Assembly (NCBI GenBank): GCA_947627115.1
Contig: CANQUQ010000018.1
Location: 1-50,428, forward strand
DNA length: 50,428 nucleotides
Direction: 5' to 3'
Source: an uncultured Acetatifactor sp.
Lineage (GTDB): Bacteria; Bacillota; Clostridia; Lachnospirales; Lachnospiraceae
Under the pieces are notes generated by a model, which searched no databases, had not been told where the DNA came from, and was given only the letters and a program-made list of their open reading frames with translations. Position numbers and translations under genes: made by a program. Of this stretch, positions 44,965 through 50,428 are shown in pieces. Numbering within the stretch: the first letter of the stretch is position 1; each line of letters starts with the position of its first letter.

Positions 44965-45115
44965 GGCTCTCCTCTCCGCATGGGAAGAGCTTAGCTCTCA
45001 TGGTTCGGCCCTACAGACACACAGCATCACATCAAAAGATACCCTGCTGTATCTGCTCCCACGCTCTGATTTCCCGGATAATCCTCCTGAAAATTCCCCC
45101 AAAAATTCAAATAAA

Positions 45116-45154
45116 CAGCCGCAGACGGAAAATGGAAATGACCGTCTGCGGCTG
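45116..45154 (-). terminator. strong terminator after the second PP2C gene
   Basis: CAGCCGCAGACGG (45116-45128) and CCGTCTGCGGCTG (45142-45154) form a perfect 13-base-pair stem. On the minus strand TTTATTTGAATTTTTGG follows. It lies 16 bases past the PP2C stop and closes the phospho-signalling block. Confidence 0.93.
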
Positions 45155-45169
45155 CATGTGAATAATTCT

Positions 45170-45895
45170 TTAATTGATCATCAGGGTGAGTACCGTCAGA
45201 TTATCGTGATCTCCTCCGACGCGGTCGATCAGCCGCAGGAGCAGAAGCTCCGCCCACCGCTTGGCGCTGTCCGCCTTCAGGAGGTCGATCAGGATCTCCT
45301 CTTCCTTCAGATATTCCCACACCCCGTCCGAGCAGAGCAAAAATGCGTCTCCCGGCTCCAGCAGAGGATTTATCTCATAAAATTCCGGCTCGTTCCTGTC
45401 TTCGCTTCCGAGGGAGCGCAGCAGACAGGACTGATCCTCATCCGTGGCAAGCTGTTCTCTGGGAATTTCTCCCGCCCGGTACTTTTTATATGCCACCGAG
45501 TGGTCGTTGGTATAAGCGCATATTTTGCTGTCATGGAGATAATAGAGCCGTGAATCTCCCACGTTTGCCCAGAGGGCTCTTCCCTCCTGTACGGTAAGGA
45601 CCACCGCCGTGCTCTTTAAGACGGCATTTTTCTGCGCCTGCAGCGCGAGGATATTTTGATTCGCCTCCGAAAGCTTCTCCGTCAGCCATTCTGCGGGCTC
45701 CCCCGCAAAGCCGTCCTCAAAGGCCCGAAGCAGAGTGTCTCTCACACAGGCAGATGCGAGCTCTCCGAACTTATGACCGCCCAGTCCGTCCGCCACCACA
45801 AAGATGCCGTTGTCCCCTGCCACACAGTGTCCTGCAGCGTCTTCGTTATAATCTCTCCCGCCGCAATTCGTATATTCATAGACATCAAAAATCAT
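45170..45895 (-). CDS. PP2C-type protein phosphatase (second copy)
   Basis: 241 residues, a complete PPM/PP2C domain: GGRDYNEDA, VVADGLGGHKFGE, VVLTVQEGRALWANVGDSRLYY, CSDGVWEYL and GGDHDNLTVLTL supply the metal-binding Asp residues. It should remove phosphate from Ser or Thr. I chose the ATG at 45895, which has AGGGGT upstream; the frame is open ten codons earlier across the hairpin described at 45908-45923. It closes the block that begins with the Ser/Thr kinase, 43 bases after the protease-FHA gene. Confidence 0.93.
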   Translation of the reverse strand: MIFDVYEYTNCGGRDYNEDAAGHCVAGDNGIFVVADGLGGHKFGELASACVRDTLLRAFEDGFAGEPAEWLTEKLSEANQNILALQAQKNAVLKSTAVVLTVQEGRALWANVGDSRLYYLHDSKICAYTNDHSVAYKKYRAGEIPREQLATDEDQSCLLRSLGSEDRNEPEFYEINPLLEPGDAFLLCSDGVWEYLKEEEILIDLLKADSAKRWAELLLLRLIDRVGGDHDNLTVLTLMIN

Positions 45896-45907
45896 TTTAC
45901 ACCCCTG

Positions 45908-45923
45908 GTGCGCTTCAGCGCAC
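45908..45923 (-). repeat. dispersed hairpin element before the second PP2C gene
   Basis: GTGCGC-ttca-GCGCAC, a six-base-pair stem with a four-base loop. On the minus strand CAGGGGT, the ribosome site of the PP2C gene, follows. It shares stem sequence and position with the pyrD copy. Confidence 0.6.
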
Positions 45924-45938
45924 ATGAATTCAAGTATA

Positions 45939-47345
45939 TTAACCTAATTCCAAACGGATCACATTTGCCCTGTCGCCCACATAGAAGCTGTCTCCCACCT
46001 TCAGCTTGCAGGGCACATTGGGCTGCAGGCGCTGTCCGCTCATCAGGAAGGTCCCGTAACTGGAGCCTACGTCCGTGACAATAAAGGACTGGGCGGAAAG
46101 ATCGAACGCGATCGTACAATGCTTACCGCTGACGCCGGCCGTTCCCTCAGCATAGGCGATGGCGCAGGACGCCCTGTCACGCCCGACCATAATGGGCTTC
46201 TGAGAGATAGACACACTCAGACCGTTATGCTGTGCCGCCAGAGAGCGCGCCACAGGGCCTCTGGCTTTGGGTGCATTCCCGGCAGCGGCAGAATTCCCGG
46301 CAGCGGAAGAATTTCCGGCAGGCGCACTTGCCTTTGCAGGCTTTCCATCTTTCTTTTTCTTTAAAACCACTACGCCCGCAGCTGCCGCTAAGATCACCAC
46401 GACAACAATCACAATCACAACAGCCACAGGAGATCCTTTTTTGTCATCCGCCGTGGTATAAGGAATATTGTTTTTGTCCATCAGGGCCATGGCGTGATCG
46501 ATATTGACCGCGTAATAAAGAGTCGCTCCGTCTTCGCTCCACCCATTGGTATTCAATCCGATCACATAGCCGTCGCCAGCCGTCACCAGCGGTCCTCCGG
46601 AATTTCCGTGATTGATCTCGGCATCCATCTGAATCCTGTGCACACGATTTCCGGATGCTGTCACCAGCTTACCGATAGTACCGGTCGTCACCGTCGCATC
46701 CGCCATGCTCCACTTGCTGGCATCTGTCATTGTATTTTCGCTAATTGCCGGATAGCCCACCGCATACACCGTCTCACCGCGCATCTCCTCCGTAGGCACC
46801 ATAAGCGTCAACGGTTTCCGCTGATCCGTGGGTTGATCCAGTTTCAGTATGGCACAGTCCGCATCGGTTTCCTGATCCAGATAGTCTACCACCACGGCAT
46901 CATCATAGTCGTCTTCGGAATAATATACCCGAACGGAAAACTGTCCCTGAAAATAGTAGTACAGTCCCTGGCTGCTATCGTAGACCCCAACATAACCTTC
47001 CCAATTTGAGCCTTTTCCGTGCTCCAGATAGTCCGCCACCACATGATGATTGGTCAACAGATACTGGGGATCCTCGCCTTCCTCTCCCACGAAAAATCCT
47101 GTTCCCTGTCCCCACCAGTCATCATAAGACTGCTGATCATATACATTTAATGCTTGATCCGCCACATACAGGGTTCCTTTGGCCCAAACCGCCACTACCG
47201 CAATGCCTTCGTCCACTTCCGCATTGTAACCGCCGTTTGCCGCCTGCACAGGTACACAGCAGCTCATTCCCGAAAATAGAATAGAGAACGCCGTCAACAC
47301 GGCCAAAATTCCTATTTTCCCCTTTTTCCTTCCACTCTTTTTCAT
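45939..47345 (-). CDS. membrane trypsin-like protease with cytoplasmic FHA domain
   Basis: 468 residues. An N-terminal signal or anchor at about 11-30 leads to an HtrA-like trypsin fold with the full triad: H101 (LLTNHHVVADYL), D163 (DADCAILKL) and S249 (NHGNSGGPL). A second membrane segment at about 305-328 is followed by KKKKDGK, an Ala/Gly/Asn/Ser repeat (AGNSSAAGNSAAAGN) and an FHA domain at about 375-468 (VGRDRASC, VSGKHCTI, DVGSSYGTFL). So the protease should face outside and the phospho-Thr reader inside. I chose the ATG at 47345 with AAGGAGA upstream; the frame is open 40 codons earlier. It starts 18 bases after the first PP2C gene. Confidence 0.92.
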   Translation of the reverse strand: MKKSGRKKGKIGILAVLTAFSILFSGMSCCVPVQAANGGYNAEVDEGIAVVAVWAKGTLYVADQALNVYDQQSYDDWWGQGTGFFVGEEGEDPQYLLTNHHVVADYLEHGKGSNWEGYVGVYDSSQGLYYYFQGQFSVRVYYSEDDYDDAVVVDYLDQETDADCAILKLDQPTDQRKPLTLMVPTEEMRGETVYAVGYPAISENTMTDASKWSMADATVTTGTIGKLVTASGNRVHRIQMDAEINHGNSGGPLVTAGDGYVIGLNTNGWSEDGATLYYAVNIDHAMALMDKNNIPYTTADDKKGSPVAVVIVIVVVVILAAAAGVVVLKKKKDGKPAKASAPAGNSSAAGNSAAAGNAPKARGPVARSLAAQHNGLSVSISQKPIMVGRDRASCAIAYAEGTAGVSGKHCTIAFDLSAQSFIVTDVGSSYGTFLMSGQRLQPNVPCKLKVGDSFYVGDRANVIRLELG

Positions 47346-47362
47346 CTCGTTTCTCCTTAATA

Positions 47363-48232
47363 TTATTTCCTTTTTTCTCTCGGAACGCACTGCACCACTA
47401 CCGCCGTATAATTGTCCTGATGGGGCTTGGCATGCTCCAAAATCCCCTCCTCCAGTTTCCGGCACATCTCGGCCGGACTGCTTCCGTCCAGCGCGTTTCT
47501 CAGCTCCAGCTCGCTCAGGGTGCCGCCCACGCCGTCCGAGCAGGCCAGAAGAATATCTCCCTCTTTCATCGGAATCGGACGCACGGTCCCGTCCGTCAGG
47601 TCAAGGCCGCTCATCCCCAGAAAGCCGGTCAGCGCCGCACTCTCCTCATCCGCCTTCCCGTCCGCAGGATCCACAATACCGTCCCGGATGGATCGCAGGT
47701 AGATCCGGTTGCACATATTGTGCTCCAGATTGAGCCTGTAGAGCTGTCCGTCACGGATCAGGTAAAAGCAGCTGTCGCCGACGCTGACAAAATAAAGCCT
47801 GTCCCGGTAAATGATACCGGCGACCACGGTGCTTCCTCCCTGTCCTCCCAGGATCGCCTCCACCTCCGCCGACGCCCGAAGGGCCGCCTCCCGCAGTTCG
47901 CAGGAAAGATCGCCCTCCCGGTCCATGCTCTCAAAAGCGTTCCGGAGACTTCCGACGGCTGTCTCGCTTGCTTCCTTTCCGTCCTTCATGCCGCCCATCC
48001 CGTCGCAGACAGCAAAGAAGAGACCTCTCTCTTCTCTCCTTTCCGCATCGAACGCATTGACAGTACAGAAGGAATCCTCCTGCCTCTCGCGGGCGCCGAC
48101 TCCCTGCAGATTACCGATCTGATAATCCAGTCCGTCACTGCTCCTCCCCAGAAGGGGCGCCTCCGTCCGCGGAATACGGCTCCGTTTATTGACGGATTTT
48201 TCATGCTTCTCCTTCTTTTTTCTCAGTGCCAT
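47363..48232 (-). CDS. PP2C-type protein phosphatase (first copy)
   Basis: 289 residues. A basic N-terminal stretch of about 40 residues (ALRKKKEKHEKSVNKRSR) precedes the PP2C domain: GARERQEDSF, AVCDGMGGMKDGK, FVSVGDSCFYLI, LACSDGVGGTL and KPHQDNYTAVVV. The metal Asp residues are present. I chose the ATG at 48232; the FHA gene stops two bases before it, so translation is coupled. A phosphatase so tightly linked to an FHA protein and kinase probably resets their phosphorylation. Confidence 0.93.
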   Translation of the reverse strand: MALRKKKEKHEKSVNKRSRIPRTEAPLLGRSSDGLDYQIGNLQGVGARERQEDSFCTVNAFDAERREERGLFFAVCDGMGGMKDGKEASETAVGSLRNAFESMDREGDLSCELREAALRASAEVEAILGGQGGSTVVAGIIYRDRLYFVSVGDSCFYLIRDGQLYRLNLEHNMCNRIYLRSIRDGIVDPADGKADEESAALTGFLGMSGLDLTDGTVRPIPMKEGDILLACSDGVGGTLSELELRNALDGSSPAEMCRKLEEGILEHAKPHQDNYTAVVVQCVPREKRK

Positions 48233-48234
48233 AT

Positions 48235-48873
48235 TCACTCACCCTGCTGCTGTTCGTCTGCAGTTTTGAACCCGCATTTCCAGTTGTAATTGCTTTTGCA
48301 GAACGGCACGAATATCAGCTTGGTCTCGCCCAGCTCGATCAGATCCCCTTCTGCCAGCTTGGTGGGAACATAAACGGGCTCCTCGTTCACATAGATATTG
48401 TTGGCGCTCTCTCCGGGAATCAGATGAAAGACATTGTGCTTCTCATCGTAGCCGATCCGGGCATGATTCTCTCTGGAAATGGCGGAATCGCCCTTGATGC
48501 AGATATCCATCTGCTCCCCGCGGCCGATGGTGTTATTCTTCGCCAGGATCCTGTAATCCTTACCCTTTTCCGGGCCTTCGATGCAGACGAACCAGCCCAC
48601 CACCGGTTCCAGCTTCATGGTCTTTTGAAACACAGCTACCGTCTTGCCCGTGTCCTCCTTCGGCGGGGTGTAGCTCTTAGGCGCCACCGTTGCGCCCACG
48701 TCTCCCTGCACCGGCACCTGATCCACATAGCCGCCGCCCACCGGCACCGTCTTCCCGACGCCCCCGGACTCTGCACCGAACTCCACACGGTTTCCTCCGC
48801 CGTTGCAGTACGGACACGTCTGATACTGACTGTCGTCATAAATATGTCCCTTGCCACATTCCACTAATGCCAT
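48235..48873 (-). CDS. zinc-ribbon FHA adaptor protein
   Basis: 212 residues. An N-terminal CGKGHIYDDSQYQTCPYC gives Cys6, His10, Cys20 and Cys23, a zinc-ribbon-like knuckle. Between about 30 and 85 a flexible segment carries three Thr sites in similar settings (VGKTVPV, GATVAPK, GKTVAVF), plausible kinase targets. An FHA domain follows at about 105-195 (IGRGEQMDICIKGDSAISRENHARI), then a short tail. I chose the ATG at 48873 (AAAGGAGG upstream); the frame is open 27 codons earlier. A phosphoregulated adaptor, perhaps OdhI/GarA-like, is inferred. Confidence 0.88.
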   Translation of the reverse strand: MALVECGKGHIYDDSQYQTCPYCNGGGNRVEFGAESGGVGKTVPVGGGYVDQVPVQGDVGATVAPKSYTPPKEDTGKTVAVFQKTMKLEPVVGWFVCIEGPEKGKDYRILAKNNTIGRGEQMDICIKGDSAISRENHARIGYDEKHNVFHLIPGESANNIYVNEEPVYVPTKLAEGDLIELGETKLIFVPFCKSNYNWKCGFKTADEQQQGE

Positions 48874-48954
48874 CTTATTTTCCTCCTTTATCATTTCAAG
48901 GGCTTGCTCCGGAACCTTTAAATTTTTTCCCGGTCCCCCTGAATTTTTCACCAA

Positions 48955-50428
48955 TCAATAATCAAAGACCTGCGGTTCACTGCCGTCGAGAGGGATCCAA
49001 TAAAGTCTGAGAGTGTCGCCAATCATACCATACGCAGCTACCGTATCAGAATACAGGACACATAAACTTCCGCATCCGTCCAGGTCTGTATCCTCATACA
49101 GGCTTTTTTCTTTTCCGTCGTCTAGCTGCCTGATACTAACTGTTTTAACACCTGTTGCGACATTCTCGCTTTCCCTTATATAATAGGCTGTTCCATCCTC
49201 AACTCTCAAACTAGAACAGTGTATTCTTTTATCTTCATCGCACTTGAGCTTCCGGACCTCTATAGCTTCACCGGACACAGCATCACTTATCTCTATGACA
49301 TGCACCTCCTTATATACGTCCACAAAACCGTCATCGCTGCTGTCCTGATAAGGACGACTGAGCAGTACATATACTCTATCATCCTCCACACAGATCTCTT
49401 CCACATCTCTGTATTCTTTGTACGAAGCTAATTTTTCTGGAGCAGTCCAGTCGCCGCCTGCGGGCACCTTGTAAACAGTATCCTTCTCTCCCGTCTTGTC
49501 TACATAATAAAGGTATCCGTCCGAAAATGTCACCAGACCAACACCTCCGCCTGTGTTCACACTTCCATCGGTCTTACTCTCCTGTATATTCCAACGAGCC
49601 AACCGGCCGCTTGCCGTGTATACGAACCAATAGGAATCGGAAACATAAAATGCCAAATAGGAATCATTCTCCGTCCCCAGAAGCACTTCCGGTTCGCCCC
49701 CGTTCTTATTCACCCGCCATGCCTTCCCGTCTGCGCTATCTACATAATAAATGTAGTCCCCTACAATGCTGAGACTGTATGGGAGAACGCCGGAAAGCAG
49801 AATACCACCTGAATTACTGCCAAAACTCTGCCCCGAAAAATAATACAGAGTTCCTGTCTCCGGATCCGTGCAGGCCATATTACCATTCTTGATATCGGCA
49901 ACGCTGTTTCCCAGAATTTTCACAGTATCCGCACCAGCGGCCTGGGGCTTCTTCGTGGGTTCGGGCGTTTGCGTCGGTTTCTCCGTGGGCGCCTGGGTGG
50001 GTTCGGGCGTTTCCGTCGGTTTTGCCGTGGGCGCCTGGGTGGGCTTTGGCGTTTCTTTCTTCCCACTCTCCGCGCTGGCATAAGCCTGCGTACTGCTCCG
50101 ACGGCTGCCCATTCCTGCAAAAAGCATCACGCTTCCCACTATCACGAGGAGCAATACCGCCGCTCCCCCGATCACCGCCACAAGCACAGGCGTATTGTTC
50201 TTCTTCGGAACCGCCGGGGCCTGAGGGGCCGCCTGCGGAGCCTGTACCGCCTGCGGCTGCTGAGGCCGAGGCTGCGGATGAGCCTGTGCCGGCTGCTGCT
50301 GTACGGGCTGCGACGGCTGTACCGGCGCCGTGAGCACCCTCTGGTCGGTCGCACCGGCAGACTGCGGAGCCTGCGCGGCGCCGCCGCCCAGCAGCGCATT
50401 CTTAAATTCGCCCATGGTCTGGAACCGG
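48955..50428 (-). CDS. receptor-like Ser/Thr protein kinase, 5' end outside the window
   Basis: Read from the window edge, the frame starts RFQTMGEFKNALL, which is the last helix of a bacterial Ser/Thr kinase domain. The ATG at 50415 is in the middle of this helix and lacks a ribosome site, so I take the gene as cut by the edge. Next come a Pro/Gln-rich linker, a membrane segment (about residues 80-105 of the visible part), a Lys/Thr/Pro repeat region (KPTQAPTAKPTETPEPTQAP type) and an extracytoplasmic beta region of repeated YYVD-type strands, like DUF5050 beta-propellers. The design is a sensor kinase with its sensor outside. It is the first gene of the block in the window. Confidence 0.8.
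   Translation of the reverse strand, partial: RFQTMGEFKNALLGGGAAQAPQSAGATDQRVLTAPVQPSQPVQQQPAQAHPQPRPQQPQAVQAPQAAPQAPAVPKKNNTPVLVAVIGGAAVLLLVIVGSVMLFAGMGSRRSSTQAYASAESGKKETPKPTQAPTAKPTETPEPTQAPTEKPTQTPEPTKKPQAAGADTVKILGNSVADIKNGNMACTDPETGTLYYFSGQSFGSNSGGILLSGVLPYSLSIVGDYIYYVDSADGKAWRVNKNGGEPEVLLGTENDSYLAFYVSDSYWFVYTASGRLARWNIQESKTDGSVNTGGGVGLVTFSDGYLYYVDKTGEKDTVYKVPAGGDWTAPEKLASYKEYRDVEEICVEDDRVYVLLSRPYQDSSDDGFVDVYKEVHVIEISDAVSGEAIEVRKLKCDEDKRIHCSSLRVEDGTAYYIRESENVATGVKTVSIRQLDDGKEKSLYEDTDLDGCGSLCVLYSDTVAAYGMIGDTLRLYWIPLDGSEPQVFDY

Noticed and set aside
49925..50050. Repeats of about 36 bases resembling a CRISPR array
   Set aside because: They encode the Thr/Pro/Lys stalk of the receptor kinase in frame, and the copies abut each other without unique spacers.

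Overview
The window looks like chromosome of a spore-forming anaerobe of the Clostridia, most likely a Lachnospiraceae relative. The reasons are a GC-rich but Firmicutes-style gene set with strong GGAGG ribosome sites, sporulation genes (a SipL-type SPOCS/LysM protein, a CotH kinase, a PdaA-like deacetylase, a SpoIIQ-like M23 protein, a broken spoIIID copy), indolepyruvate:ferredoxin oxidoreductase, and pyrK-type dihydroorotate dehydrogenase. I see no rRNA, tRNA, CRISPR array, phage or intact insertion sequence. Most genes lie on the minus strand.

Layout. 0-2 kb: AT-richer, decayed accessory DNA with a truncated alpha/beta hydrolase, an MNT-HEPN nucleotidyltransferase pair and a truncated spoIIID. 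2-5.2 kb: VTC domain - DUF4956 - CotH operon. 5.3-8.4 kb: a large dynamin-like GTPase divergent from a ferritin-like DUF2383-type protein. 8.5-13.2 kb: endonuclease IV, a coiled-coil NlpC/P60 hydrolase, AsnRS and a trigger-factor-like foldase lipoprotein. 13.4-17.9 kb (plus strand): a small membrane protein, ispE, a GntR regulator, a small membrane protein overlapping murI, a DUF1934 protein and a possible DUF5610-like protein. 18-22.7 kb: sipL, then pyrC-pyrK-pyrD. 22.8-27.5 kb: lipoproteins, PdaA-like deacetylase, PrcB-type lipoprotein, plsC, a methylguanine methyltransferase and an amidohydrolase. 27.6-31.6 kb: iorA-iorB with an acyl/aryl-CoA ligase. 31.7-37.7 kb: murF, ddl, a GH9-like lipoprotein, an amidohydrolase and a degenerate M23 protein. 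37.9-44.9 kb: an EF-hand protein with a structured leader, an SseB-like protein, an aconitase-family hydratase, a deleted solute-binding protein, a DUF1311 lipoprotein and a deleted Rpn-type nuclease. 45.1-50.4 kb: a phospho-signalling block.

The best candidate for a little-described system is the block at the right end. It holds a receptor-like Ser/Thr kinase (kinase domain cut by the window edge, then a membrane segment and an extracytoplasmic beta-propeller-like region), a zinc-ribbon FHA adaptor, a PP2C phosphatase, a membrane-anchored trypsin-like protease carrying a cytoplasmic FHA domain, and a second PP2C phosphatase. The order, spacing and shared domains suggest that threonine phosphorylation inside the cell is coupled to proteolysis outside it. 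The VTC-DUF4956-CotH operon is a second candidate, for polyphosphate or protein phosphorylation chemistry at the membrane or spore. Smaller signals include a hairpin repeat placed before minus-strand genes, a hairpin that would mask a start site upstream of murI, a structured leader before the EF-hand gene, and several catalytically degenerate enzymes (GH9-like, M23-like) placed in wall-synthesis or sporulation contexts.
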